Origin: Candidatus Nitrosopumilus sp.
GTDB lineage: Archaea > Thermoproteota > Nitrososphaeria > Nitrososphaerales > Nitrosopumilaceae
DNA: 9,588 nt
Assembly: GCA_029880665.1 (NCBI GenBank)
Contig: JAOUNZ010000025.1
Coordinates: 1-9,588 of the forward strand
Reading direction: 5' to 3'
The translations under genes and the position numbers were made by a program. The first letter of the stretch is position 1, and each line of letters starts with the position of its first letter. A model generated the notes under the pieces. The model did no database searches. It saw only the letters and a program-made list of their open reading frames with translations, and was not told the origin of the DNA. This document shows, in pieces, positions 1 through 6,119 of the stretch.

Positions 1-184
1 GGCCTTGGACAATTTAGAATCAAATGCAGAATACAAGGGAATGGATTTAGACAGATTACGAATCATCAATGCAACAGTTCACAAAGGTGTGATCGTAAAA
101 AGATTTACCCCAAGAGCAATGGGCAGAGCAACACCCAAGAACAATGTTTTAACACACTTGGAATTGGTGGCACAGGAGATTTAG
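1..184 (+). CDS. rpl22: Ribosomal protein L22 (uL22), C-terminal 60 residues only
   Basis: The open frame enters at base 2 and ends with TAG at 182-184; the start lies outside the window. The 60 visible residues end in the conserved L22 core: a strand with NATVHKGV, then [11 protein letters not shown], which resembles the RPRAxGRA loop of L22/L17e that lines the nascent-peptide exit tunnel of the large subunit and contacts 23S rRNA. Its position two bases before S3 is the universal L22-S3 order of the S10 operon. The call rests on this motif and on context; the N-terminal half cannot be assessed. Confidence 0.93.
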   Translation, partial: ALDNLESNAEYKGMDLDRLRIINATVHKGVIVKRFTPRAMGRATPKNNVLTHLELVAQEI

Positions 185-186
185 AA

Positions 187-942
187 ATGTCAGCAGTCAA
201 AAACGTAATTAAAGACAACTACAACATGATGTTACTTAGAGACTATCTTAGAGAGGCAATCAAAGATGCAGGTTTCTCACATGCAGAGATTTCAAAAACC
301 CCAGTAGGAACAAGAGTTGCATTACACGTAACAAGGCCAGGAATTGTAATCGGAAGAAAAGGTTCCGGAATCAGATCTCTTACAGATAAACTTGCAACAG
401 ACTTTGGATTAAAGAATCCCCAGATATCAGTAGTTGAAATTGACAAACCAGAATTAGCTCCAAGTGTAATGTGTAATAGAATGGCATCACATCTAGAAAG
501 AGGCACTGCGTTTAGAAGAGCAACAATGTGGACGTTGAAACAGATAATGGAAGGTGGTGCAATGGGAGTTCAGATAACAATATCCGGAAAACTAAGGGGC
601 GATCGTTCAGCATTTGAAAAACATACTGCAGGGATTTTGCCAAGAGCAGGACATCATGCAGAAGTAATTGTGGATGAAGATATAGCACATGTCAAAACTG
701 CCATGGGATTAATTGGGATTAGAATTAGAATTGCAAGAAATGAAAAATTTGTTCCAGAATTTGAAATGAGAGCAGCAAAAGCAAAGAAATCGACTCAAGT
801 CAAGGATAAAGACACAGGCAAAATGAGAGATGAGACAGCCGCAGAGAGAAAGGCAAGAACAGAGTCAGAACAAATCGCGATTGAGGCTGAAAAAATGAAA
901 GAGCTTGAAACAATGGAGGAAGAGGAGGCCAGATTCAAATGA
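187..942 (+). CDS. rps3: 30S ribosomal protein S3 (uS3)
   Basis: 251 aa. S3 sits at the mRNA entry channel of the small subunit. A type-2 KH domain spans about residues 17-95, with the GxxG loop visible as GRKG at 56-59 inside the segment [15 protein letters not shown]. The C-terminal S3 domain follows (about 100-185: [42 protein letters not shown]). Residues 190-251 form a long Lys/Glu/Arg-rich tail, which makes the protein longer than many archaeal S3 proteins (roughly 205-230 aa). The start is two bases after the L22 stop and the stop overlaps the L29 start as ATGA, so it is part of one polycistronic unit. The tail also carries the GGAGG ribosome-binding site for L29 (924-928). Confidence 0.97.
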   Translation: MSAVKNVIKDNYNMMLLRDYLREAIKDAGFSHAEISKTPVGTRVALHVTRPGIVIGRKGSGIRSLTDKLATDFGLKNPQISVVEIDKPELAPSVMCNRMASHLERGTAFRRATMWTLKQIMEGGAMGVQITISGKLRGDRSAFEKHTAGILPRAGHHAEVIVDEDIAHVKTAMGLIGIRIRIARNEKFVPEFEMRAAKAKKSTQVKDKDTGKMRDETAAERKARTESEQIAIEAEKMKELETMEEEEARFK

Positions 943-1145
943 CCAGACTCAGTATGAAGACAATTAGGCAATTAAACGAAAAAGATCTAAAGAGCAAGAT
1001 TCAAGATACGCGTAGTGAACTTTCAAAACTTAGAGTGGATGCAGCCAAAGGGACGTTAAGAAAAGAAAGTGGAAAATTAAAACCATTGCGTCGCGACATC
1101 GCAAGAATGCTAACAAGAATTAACGAGATGAAGAAACAAAAATGA
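939..1145 (+). CDS. rpl29: 50S ribosomal protein L29 (uL29)
   Basis: 68 aa, the usual size for the family. L29 is a two-helix hairpin on the large subunit near the exit tunnel and forms part of the docking site for signal recognition particle and chaperones. The helix pair is visible as [19 protein letters not shown] and [16 protein letters not shown], separated by the typical LRKESGKLK turn. Two starts are possible, 939 and 954. I chose 939 because it overlaps the S3 stop as ATGA and has GGAGG at 924-928, ten bases upstream; 954 has no such site. Unlike the arrangement I recall in some crenarchaea, no SUI1/eIF1 gene separates L29 from Rnp1. Confidence 0.95.
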   Translation: MTRLSMKTIRQLNEKDLKSKIQDTRSELSKLRVDAAKGTLRKESGKLKPLRRDIARMLTRINEMKKQK

Positions 1146-1408
1146 TCACAGCAGAAAACATCACATCACATGAATTTATAGGATTGAATACAGAGATCGT
1201 GAAATCAACTAACCCTCAAGTCATAGGATTAAATGGAAGGATTATCAATGAAACAAAATCAATGTTTACAATAAACACACAAAATGGAACAAAATCCATT
1301 GCAAAAGAAACTAATAATTGGAAATTTTCAATAGGTGGAAAAGACATAATTGTTGAAGGTTCCAAAATTGCAAAAAGACCGTTTGATCGAATTGGAGGAA
1401 AAGCATGA
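1142..1408 (+). CDS. rnp1: Ribonuclease P protein component 1 (Rnp1/Pop4/Rpp29)
   Basis: 88 aa. This is an archaeal RNase P protein subunit, which with Rpp21 binds the specificity domain of the RNase P RNA and aids removal of tRNA 5' leaders. It has the small Sm-like beta-barrel pattern of the family: EFIGLNTEIVKSTNP, then IGLNGRIINETKSMFTI, a strand with NNWKFSI, and the C-terminal VEGSKIAKRPFDRI typical of Rpp29. The start overlaps the L29 stop as ATGA and its own stop overlaps the S17 start in the same way. Location between L29 and S17 is standard in archaea and links tRNA maturation to ribosome synthesis. The start has only a weak ribosome-binding site, so translation probably depends on coupling to L29. 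Confidence 0.94.
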   Translation: MITAENITSHEFIGLNTEIVKSTNPQVIGLNGRIINETKSMFTINTQNGTKSIAKETNNWKFSIGGKDIIVEGSKIAKRPFDRIGGKA

Positions 1409-1728
1409 CTAAAAACATAGGATTGAAAGTGAAAGAGCCAACAAGGGAATGCGCAGACAAGCACTGTCCATTTCATGGAGGTTTATCAATAAGAGGAAAG
1501 CTTTTTGATGGTAAAGTAACCGGAAGCAAAGCGAAGCAGACTATCACGTTGGAAAAAGATTCACCAATTTACTTTAGTAAATTCAAAAGATATGCAAGAG
1601 GTACAAGTACAATTCATGCACATGTTCCATGGTGTATAGATGTTGAATCTGGAGATCATGTATTGACTGCAGAATGTAGGCCAATATCAAAATCAGTATC
1701 ATACGTAGTTGTAGAGGTTAAGGCATAA
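1405..1728 (+). CDS. rps17: 30S ribosomal protein S17 (uS17)
   Basis: 107 aa, the archaeal length. S17 is a primary 16S rRNA binder with an OB fold. The archaeal/eukaryotic N-terminal signature CADKHCPFHGGLSIRG is visible, with Cys at 16 and 21, followed by OB-fold strands (GKLFDGKVTGSKAKQTITLEKD, YARGTSTIHAHVPWCIDVESGDHVLTAECRPISKSVSYVVVE). A strong GGAGG ribosome-binding site at 1394-1398 lies six bases before the ATG, within the end of rnp1, and the ATGA overlap suggests coupling. The stop shares one base with the L14 start. No truncation or unusual feature is seen. Confidence 0.97.
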   Translation: MTKNIGLKVKEPTRECADKHCPFHGGLSIRGKLFDGKVTGSKAKQTITLEKDSPIYFSKFKRYARGTSTIHAHVPWCIDVESGDHVLTAECRPISKSVSYVVVEVKA

Positions 1729-2150
1729 TGGCAAAGCAAGCAGGTAAAGGCGTAGAAGAATTCAGACCATACGTCACAAGAGCAATCCCAATAGGCGCAA
1801 ACATAGTATGTGCTGATAATTCAGGCGCCAAAATTTTAGAAATAATCAATGTTCCAAGACACCATACCAGGACATCAAGAGTAGCTGCTGCATCAGTAGG
1901 CGACTTTTGTAATGTTGTAGTTAAGAAAGGACCAGCAGAGCTTAGAAAACAGGTTTATGGTGCAGTGATAATTAGACAAAAGTATGCAGTTAGACGATTA
2001 AATGGTGTAAGAGTTTGTTTTGAGGACAATGCAGCAGTTTTGATTACCCCAGAAGGAGAGACTAAAGGAACAGACATCAAAGGACCAGTAGCCGCAGAAG
2101 CTTCAGAAAAATGGCCAAGAGTAGCTAATTTGGCATCAATGGTGGTATAA
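1728..2150 (+). CDS. rpl14: 50S ribosomal protein L14 (uL14)
   Basis: 140 aa, usual for archaea. L14 lies at the subunit interface, where it takes part in bridges to 16S rRNA; in eukaryotes and archaea this surface is also where the anti-association factor aIF6 binds. Hallmarks are GANIVCADNSGAKILEIINV (about 23-42), VGDFCNVVVKKG, the VIIRQKYAVRRLNGVRVCFEDNAAVLI block and the C-terminal RVANLASMVV. The short N-terminal extension before FRPYVTRAI is archaeal. The start shares one base with the S17 stop (TAATG), with GAGGT at 1714-1718 as a ribosome-binding site. Confidence 0.97.
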   Translation: MAKQAGKGVEEFRPYVTRAIPIGANIVCADNSGAKILEIINVPRHHTRTSRVAAASVGDFCNVVVKKGPAELRKQVYGAVIIRQKYAVRRLNGVRVCFEDNAAVLITPEGETKGTDIKGPVAAEASEKWPRVANLASMVV

Positions 2151-2153
2151 AAG

Positions 2154-2549
2154 ATGAAACCGACAAAAATGCGTAACAGTTTGATTTATCAAGCAACTTT
2201 TCAAACACGAAGTAAGCAGTTAGGTAGCGCATTATCAAAAGAGCTACATAAAAAATATGGAAGAAGAAGTGTACGTGTAATTGAAGGCGACAGTGTAAAA
2301 ATACTCAGAGGTGAATTTAAAGGAGTTGAAGGCAAGGTATCCAAAGTGTCAACACCAAAAAACAGCGTTGCTGTAGAAGGAGTAAAAAAAGAAAAAACTA
2401 AAGGAGATAAATTTGATGTCTACATCCATACATCCAATTTGGTAGTTACTTCGCTGAATACAGATGATAAATGGCGAATTTCAAGACTAGAACAAAAAGA
2501 TCCAAAAAAACAAACAACAGATAAATCCAAAAAAGAGGAAGATGAGTAA
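2154..2549 (+). CDS. rpl24: 50S ribosomal protein L24 (uL24, L26e type)
   Basis: 131 aa. L24 is an early-assembly 23S rRNA binder near the exit tunnel. The N-terminal [38 protein letters not shown] segment is the archaeal/eukaryotic L26e-type extension. A KOW motif follows at about 43-70 ([21 protein letters not shown]). After residue 106 comes a Lys/Glu/Asp-rich tail ending KKEEDE, probably disordered. The start is three bases after L14 and has no clear ribosome-binding site. The stop TAA shares its last A with the S4e ATG. Confidence 0.96.
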   Translation: MKPTKMRNSLIYQATFQTRSKQLGSALSKELHKKYGRRSVRVIEGDSVKILRGEFKGVEGKVSKVSTPKNSVAVEGVKKEKTKGDKFDVYIHTSNLVVTSLNTDDKWRISRLEQKDPKKQTTDKSKKEEDE

Positions 2550-3265
2550 TGGTAAGTATCGCAGGAAGTAAAAAACTCAAACGCCAAATGGCACCACAGT
2601 TCTGGGGAATTGCCAGAAAAGATAAGCGATTTGTAATTACAATAAGACCTGGTCCACATAAAAAGAGCCATGCCGTACCAACAGCAGTATTCCTAAGAGA
2701 CATGTTGAAAATTGTCACAAGCCTTAGAGAAGCAAAAAGTGCAATTTATTCTGGCAAAGTAAAGATTGATGGAGTAGTAAGAAAATCGCTTCATCATGCA
2801 ATCGGATTAATGGACGTAATTGAATTAGAAAACGTCTCAGATGTTTATCGTTTGGTCCCAACCGAAGAAAAACTCCTAAAACCAATAAAGATTAAAGAAT
2901 CAGAAAAATCGAAAAAAATAGTCAGGGTTGTTAGCAAAACTACAATTAGCAAAGGAAGATTACAGATAGGATTCCATGACGGTCGCTCGATAATTTCAGA
3001 AAGTAAAGTCAATGTAGGTGATGCTTGTTTAATACAAATCCCAGACGTAAAAATTCTTGAAATAATAAAATTGGAAGAAGGTAGTCAGGGCTTAGTCACA
3101 CGAGGTAATAATGCAGGACAGATCGGCAAGATAGAAACCATAGAAGAAGGAACGTTTATCCTTCCAAAAAGAGTAATTCTTGCTCTAAGTGATAAAAAAA
3201 TCGAAATTCCAGCAGACATCATAATGCCAATAGGTAAAGAGGAACCAATAATTCAATTAAAGTGA
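2549..3265 (+). CDS. rps4e: 30S ribosomal protein S4e (eS4)
   Basis: 238 aa, the normal archaeal length. eS4 is specific to archaea and eukaryotes and binds 16S rRNA in the small-subunit body. Domains in order: N-terminal KKLKRQMAPQFWGIARKDKRFVITIRPGPHKKSHAVP; an S4-type RNA-binding region at about 45-105 (LRDMLKIVTSLREAKSAI, then GKVKIDGVVRKSLHHAIGLMDVIEL); the central S4e domain with RLQIGFHDGRSII; and a C-terminal KOW-like segment at about 180-200 (GLVTRGNNAGQIGKIETI). It sits between L24 and L5, the canonical archaeal position. Its start is coupled to the L24 stop by a one-base overlap. Confidence 0.97.
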   Translation: MVSIAGSKKLKRQMAPQFWGIARKDKRFVITIRPGPHKKSHAVPTAVFLRDMLKIVTSLREAKSAIYSGKVKIDGVVRKSLHHAIGLMDVIELENVSDVYRLVPTEEKLLKPIKIKESEKSKKIVRVVSKTTISKGRLQIGFHDGRSIISESKVNVGDACLIQIPDVKILEIIKLEEGSQGLVTRGNNAGQIGKIETIEEGTFILPKRVILALSDKKIEIPADIIMPIGKEEPIIQLK

Positions 3266-3269
3266 TAAT

Positions 3270-3791
3270 ATGTCTCAAGTAACAGAATCCCCAATGAAAA
3301 AAATCTCGTTAGAGAAAGTCGTTCTCAATATGGGGGTTGGAAAATCAGGGGATGTCATAAATATTGCAAGAAGAGCACTTGATGAAATTTCAGGAAAAAA
3401 ATCATCGGCACGTAATGCAAAAGAAACACAGAGAGATTGGGGAGTGCGAAAAGGAGAGCCAATAGGAGCAGCAGTTACAGTTCGTGGAGGCGATGCTGTT
3501 GTATTATTGAAAAGACTACTCGAAGCTAAAGGAAACACAGTTAACGGTAAATCATTTGATAACTTTGGAAACTTTTCATTTGGCATAAAAGAACACATTG
3601 ATATCCCAGGTGTCAAGTACGATCCCCAAATAGGAATTTTAGGATTAGGAATTTCAGTAACATTGACCAGACCAGGATACGGTATTAGAATTAGAAGTAA
3701 GCATAAAGCAAGAGTTGGTAAAACACATGCCATTTCAAGCAAAGAAGCAAAGGATTATCTAACAAAAGAGTTTGGAGTGACCGTAACATAA
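3270..3791 (+). CDS. rpl5: 50S ribosomal protein L5 (uL5)
   Basis: 173 aa. L5 binds 5S rRNA and the central protuberance and contacts the P-site tRNA. Signature stretches are PMKKISLEKVVLNMGVGKSGD (about 8-28), a kinked middle with WGVRKGEPIGAAVTVRG, NFSFGIKEHIDIPGVKYDPQIGILGLGISVTLTRPGYGIRIR, and a C-terminal helix. It begins four bases after the S4e stop, with only a weak GTGAT-type ribosome-binding site. The stop TAA shares a base with the S14 ATG. No unusual features. Confidence 0.97.
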   Translation: MSQVTESPMKKISLEKVVLNMGVGKSGDVINIARRALDEISGKKSSARNAKETQRDWGVRKGEPIGAAVTVRGGDAVVLLKRLLEAKGNTVNGKSFDNFGNFSFGIKEHIDIPGVKYDPQIGILGLGISVTLTRPGYGIRIRSKHKARVGKTHAISSKEAKDYLTKEFGVTVT

Positions 3792-3970
3792 TGGCAAAAG
3801 ACAGATCATATGAGAGTACTGGAAGAAAAAAACATGATTTTGGCAGAGGATCTAAATGGTGTAAAAGATGCGGGGATTATACAGCAGTTATTCAGAAATA
3901 CGATTTAATGTTATGCAGACGATGCTTCAGAGAAGTAGCAACATCTTTAGGGTTCAGGAAAAATAAGTGA
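3791..3970 (+). CDS. rps14: 30S ribosomal protein S14, zinc-binding type (uS14)
   Basis: 59 aa. S14 is a small protein of the 30S head that binds 16S rRNA. The reading frame runs MAKDRSYESTGRKKHDFGRG and continues through a zinc ribbon with Cys at 24 and 27 and at 42 and 45 (KWCKRCG, then MLCRRCFREVA), ending GFRKNK before TGA. This is the C+ (zinc-binding) form of the S29e/S14 family, which archaea and eukaryotes use. The ATG shares one base with the L5 stop (TAATG) and GGAGTG lies about a dozen bases upstream. Position between L5 and S8 is the canonical order. S8 follows after six bases. Confidence 0.96.
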   Translation: MAKDRSYESTGRKKHDFGRGSKWCKRCGDYTAVIQKYDLMLCRRCFREVATSLGFRKNK

Positions 3971-3976
3971 GATAGT

Positions 3977-4369
3977 ATGCCAGCAAGTAACGTTTTAGCA
4001 AATCTATTTGTCACAATTTACAATAATGAGTCACGAAGAAAACAAGAGTGCGTGATTCTCCCGACATCAAAACTTGGAATTGAGGTGTTAAAAACACTCC
4101 AAAAATCAGGATATATTGGAGAGTTTGAACACATTGATGACAAGAGAGGCGGCAAATTCAAAATCAAGTTATTGGCCAAGGTTACAAAATGTGGAGCAAT
4201 CTCCCCAAGATTCAAAGTGAAAAATGATGAATACAATAATTGGGAGCAACAGTACTTACCAGCGTATGATAGAGGAATGCTTCTCGTTACAACAAATCAA
4301 GGTGTAATGTCTCATCATGAAGCAGCAGAAAAAGGAATTGGAGGATTTTTGATAGGATATGTCTACTAA
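3977..4369 (+). CDS. rps8: 30S ribosomal protein S8 (uS8)
   Basis: 130 aa, the family's usual archaeal length. S8 is a primary 16S rRNA binder (helix 21) central to 30S assembly. Visible are the N-terminal region NVLANLFVTIYNNESRRKQECVILPTSKLGIEVLKTLQKSGYIGEFE, then the strand region KFKIKLLAKVTKCGAISPRF, and the conserved C-terminal LLVTTNQGVMSHHEAAEKGIGGFLIGYVY, where the G-x-M-S/T-H-x-E-A motif binds rRNA. The start ATG has a GTGAG-type ribosome-binding site a few bases upstream, at the S14 stop. The last 11 bases overlap the L6 reading frame. Confidence 0.97.
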   Translation: MPASNVLANLFVTIYNNESRRKQECVILPTSKLGIEVLKTLQKSGYIGEFEHIDDKRGGKFKIKLLAKVTKCGAISPRFKVKNDEYNNWEQQYLPAYDRGMLLVTTNQGVMSHHEAAEKGIGGFLIGYVY

Positions 4370-4916
4370 CCAGCTTGAGAAATTCCAAGACGAGGTAGTA
4401 ATACCAAAGGGAGTGACAGTTACATCAAACAAACACATGTTGACGTTTGTTGGGCCCTTAGGCAAAACTCACAAGAGTTTTCGCAATATTCCAGTTAACT
4501 TGGAAATTACAGAAGATAAAGTACTGTTAAAGACAATTGGTGAGAGGAAAAGAGATTATGCAATCTTGCATACAGCAAGATCAATTATAAGAAATATCTG
4601 TGAGGGCCTAATTGAAGGATATACAATTAAAATGAAAGTTGTGTATGCACACTTTCCCATCACAGTAAAAGTTGAAGGAAAAAAAATCTTGATTGAGAAT
4701 TTCCAAGGAGAGCGTGCATCAAGAATCACGCATATTGTTGGAAATACCAAAGTTGTTCCAAAAGGAGAAGATGTCATACTTACAGGAGAGGTATGGACAG
4801 ACATAACACAAACAGCTGCAAACATTGAACTAAAAACCAAAGTCAAAAACAAGGATCACAGAGTATTCCTAGATGGCGTTTATACCTTTGAGAAGAAAAA
4901 AGGATTAGAGAAATAA
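4359..4916 (+). CDS. rpl6: 50S ribosomal protein L6 (uL6)
   Basis: 185 aa. L6 binds 23S rRNA next to the sarcin-ricin loop and the elongation-factor site. It has two repeated alpha/beta domains: the first with VTVTSNKHMLTFVGPLGKTHKSF (about 20-41) and ARSIIRNICEGLIEGYTIKMKVVYAHFPITVK (about 73-104), the second with KKILIENFQGER (about 108-119) and DGVYTFEKKKG at the end. The start overlaps S8 by 11 bases; GGAGG at 4340-4344 is upstream. In the archaeal order I know, L32e, L19e, L18, S5, L30 and L15 come next. They are absent here, so the ribosomal run appears to end at this gene. Confidence 0.97.
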   Translation: MSTNQLEKFQDEVVIPKGVTVTSNKHMLTFVGPLGKTHKSFRNIPVNLEITEDKVLLKTIGERKRDYAILHTARSIIRNICEGLIEGYTIKMKVVYAHFPITVKVEGKKILIENFQGERASRITHIVGNTKVVPKGEDVILTGEVWTDITQTAANIELKTKVKNKDHRVFLDGVYTFEKKKGLEK

Positions 4917-4931
4917 TTCCTATCTTTTCTA

Positions 4932-5219
4932 ATGACTCTTGATCCTGAATTTTCAAAACAAACTACGGATTTAATAGAACAAACATTGGAACTGTACAAA
5001 TCAGCAGGAGTTTCTCCCAGAATTGGAGAAACTTGGAGTTGTGCAAACATAGGGGATTTTCTATGCGGTTTTTTTGTAGGAGAGATGGTAGGTTCGGCAC
5101 TTAGTGCATTTCAAGTTGTTCATCAAAGAGAACCTACAGCAGACGAACATCTTGAAATCATAGAACTAGTTGAAAGCCATTCAAAAGAAATTAGAGAGTT
5201 TTTTGCTAAATTCAATTAG
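4932..5219 (+). CDS. Small helical protein of unknown function after L6
   Basis: 95 aa. I do not recognise the family. The sequence looks alpha-helical: an acidic helix (TTDLIEQTLELYKSAG), a Gly/Ser/Cys-containing middle (about 35-64: SCANIGDFLCGFFVGEMVGSALSAF, split here only for description) with small residues suited to helix packing, and a charged C-terminal helix (HLEIIELVESHSKEIREFFAKF). The middle is not long or hydrophobic enough for a confident membrane segment. Two Cys at about 37 and 44 do not form a metal motif. It begins 15 bases after L6 with no Shine-Dalgarno site, so it is either cotranscribed with poor initiation or made from a leaderless message using AT-rich sequence at the end of rpl6. 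Coding character is good (full-length frame, codon use like its neighbours). Confidence 0.8.
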   Translation: MTLDPEFSKQTTDLIEQTLELYKSAGVSPRIGETWSCANIGDFLCGFFVGEMVGSALSAFQVVHQREPTADEHLEIIELVESHSKEIREFFAKFN

Positions 5220-5257
5220 TTCTGCACATATTCTAGCCTAAAAGAAATAGTCGCAAA

Positions 5258-5267
5258 GATTAAATCA
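5258..5267 (+). promoter_or_regulatory. Probable TATA box of the tRNA-Asn gene
   Basis: The AT-rich stretch AGATTAAATC is centred about 28 bases before the mature tRNA 5' end, the spacing expected for an archaeal TATA element with initiation a few bases before the tRNA. It is a weak match to a consensus TATA box, so the call rests mainly on position. Confidence 0.45.
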
Positions 5268-5268
5268 C

Positions 5269-5284
5269 TTTTACCAAGGTAAAA
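5269..5284. repeat. 16-base palindrome just before tRNA-Asn
   Basis: TTTTACC, two bases AA, then GGTAAAA form a perfect 7-base inverted repeat that ends six bases before the tRNA 5' end, at the expected transcription start. It may be a protein site, may form a small leader hairpin in pre-tRNA, or may be chance. Confidence 0.5.
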
Positions 5285-5290
5285 TCTTGT

Positions 5291-5364
5291 GCCTCCCTAG
5301 CTCAGCGTGGTAGAGCATCCGACTGTTAATCGGATGGTCATCAGTTCAAGTCTGATGGGAGGCG
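5291..5364 (+). tRNA. tRNA-Asn (anticodon GTT)
   Basis: A complete cloverleaf of 74 bases. The acceptor stem GCCTCCC (5291-5297) pairs perfectly with GGGAGGC (5357-5363), and the discriminator base is G at 5364. The D stem GCTC/GAGC is at 5300-5303 and 5313-5316. The anticodon stem TCCGA/TCGGA encloses the loop CTGTTAA with anticodon GTT at 5325-5327, which reads AAC/AAU (Asn). The T stem ATCAG/CTGAT encloses TTCAAGT (5345-5351). There is no intron. The 3' CCA is not encoded (CGT follows), so it must be added by tRNA nucleotidyltransferase. It is on the same strand as the ribosomal genes but has its own likely promoter. Confidence 0.97.
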
Positions 5365-5422
5365 CGTATTATCCCCAAACTTGAATTTTGAATTGTTGTC
5401 TTTTCAAATATACGTAAGAATG

Positions 5423-5463
5423 CATCTAGATTTATGATATTTCTAAATTCGAATATAGAAATA
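5423..5463 (-). repeat. Palindromic repeat element, copy 1 (inverted relative to copies 2 and 3)
   Basis: A 41-base sequence whose reverse complement is identical to 6076-6116. Its 26-base core (5438-5463) is itself nearly palindromic: outer arms TATTTCTA and TAGAAATA around the centre ATTCGAAT, with 12 of 13 symmetric positions pairing and only the base flanking the centre breaking symmetry. A non-palindromic 15-base tail (5423-5437, CATCTAGATTTATGA) gives it a direction. It lies 58 bases after the tRNA and 53 bases before the zinc-ribbon gene, so it could serve as a 3'-end hairpin of the tRNA unit or as an upstream site for that gene. Confidence 0.9.
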
Positions 5464-5490
5464 TTGATCGGTTGATAGTAACTGGTTTAC

Positions 5491-5517
5491 TCTATTAGAC
5501 AACATAGATCTAATAGA
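5491..5517. promoter_or_regulatory. Inverted repeat at the start of the zinc-ribbon gene
   Basis: TCTATTAGA at 5491-5499 and TCTAATAGA at 5509-5517 are perfect 9-base inverted arms with a 9-base spacer; the right arm runs into the ATG at 5517. The left arm overlaps the only TATA-like stretch (TTTACTCTATTAG, 5486-5498), which is centred about 25 bases before the ATG, as for a leaderless message. The layout fits an operator that would block both TATA and start site, but no regulator can be named. Confidence 0.55.
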
Positions 5518-5813
5518 TGATCGTGTATTTAGAACAATGCAGGGGGTTTACATTGGTCAGAACTAGAAGAGCCAACAGGTATTGTGTTGATTGTGGTGCA
5601 AGATTAGTGTATTATCCCAGATTATCTAATCCAAAAGCACCTAACGAGCACAGAGTACTTGTTTATGCGTGCCCTGATTGCACAGCAGACTTTGAAAAAC
5701 CAAAAATGTTCTCAATTAGACGCAATCAAGTAGAGGATCCACTAGAGACAGTCGAAATTGAGATAACACAGTTACAGAAAAAACAATTGCCGCAAAATAA
5801 TAACGACAGATAA
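5517..5813 (+). CDS. Small zinc-ribbon protein of unknown function
   Basis: 98 aa. Four cysteines form a zinc-ribbon pattern: C23xxC26 (RYCVDCGARL) and C52xxC55 (YACPDCTADF), 25 residues apart, with beta-prone sequence between (LVYYPRLSNPK, HRVLVYA). The first 20 residues are basic (RGFTLVRTRRANR), and the C-terminal 30 residues are charged and Gln/Asn-rich, probably disordered. No enzyme motif is seen; zinc ribbons of this size often bind nucleic acid or proteins, which is inference here. The stop shares one base with the next start, so it is coupled to the two-helix membrane protein. There is no Shine-Dalgarno site, which fits a leaderless start at 5517. The pair lies between the two inverted copies of the repeat element. 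Confidence 0.85.
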   Translation: MIVYLEQCRGFTLVRTRRANRYCVDCGARLVYYPRLSNPKAPNEHRVLVYACPDCTADFEKPKMFSIRRNQVEDPLETVEIEITQLQKKQLPQNNNDR

Positions 5814-6040
5814 TGACATATCCAAAAAAATCAAGAAGCAATGGATGGTTTTTGTTGCCAATATTTTTTGGAGTGATAGGAGGGATAATCGCATTCTTTG
5901 TATTGCGCCATGACGATCCACATAAGGCAAGAAATTGCCTATATCTAGGAATTGCATTTATGACAATAGGAATCATAGTAGACATATTGGTTGTCATGTA
6001 TTTTCCAGGTATTGATTCAGGTTTTAATGTCAATATTTAA
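5813..6040 (+). CDS. Small membrane protein with two predicted helices
   Basis: 75 aa. A basic start (MTYPKKSRSN) is followed by two hydrophobic segments long enough to cross the membrane: about 11-31 (GWFLLPIFFGVIGGIIAFFV) and about 44-64 (YLGIAFMTIGIIVDILVVMY). They are joined by a charged loop, LRHDDPHKARN. By the positive-inside rule the N-terminus is probably cytoplasmic and the topology a hairpin. I recall similar short proteins with a GWFLLP...FFG...GGIIA pattern in Nitrosopumilus-type genomes but know of no function. Its start overlaps the zinc-ribbon stop by one base (TAATG), so the two are probably translated together and may act together. Confidence 0.82.
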   Translation: MTYPKKSRSNGWFLLPIFFGVIGGIIAFFVLRHDDPHKARNCLYLGIAFMTIGIIVDILVVMYFPGIDSGFNVNI

Positions 6041-6075
6041 TCAGATGTTCTTGTTTTGCAGGCGACAGTTTTGGG

Positions 6076-6116
6076 TATTTCTATATTCGAATTTAGAAAT
6101 ATCATAAATCTAGATG
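6076..6116 (+). repeat. Palindromic repeat element, copy 2
   Basis: Exact reverse complement of 5423-5463 over 41 bases. The near-palindromic core is 6076-6101 and the directional tail TCATAAATCTAGATG is 6102-6116. It starts 35 bases after the membrane-protein stop and ends 51 bases before the preferred start of the next gene. Beyond these 41 bases the flanks of copies 1 and 2 differ at once on both sides, so the ends of the repeat are sharp. Confidence 0.9.
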
Positions 6117-6119
6117 TGT

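Noticed and set aside
243..506. Open frames antisense to ribosomal protein genes (for example 243-506, 3275-3742, 4556-4852 on the - strand)
   Set aside because: They lie wholly inside well-recognised genes on the other strand, have no family resemblance, and carry Cys/Ser/Phe-rich translations typical of reversed lysine-rich AT-biased coding.
954..1145. Alternative L29 start at 954
   Set aside because: No ribosome-binding site; 939 has GGAGG upstream and the ATGA overlap with S3.
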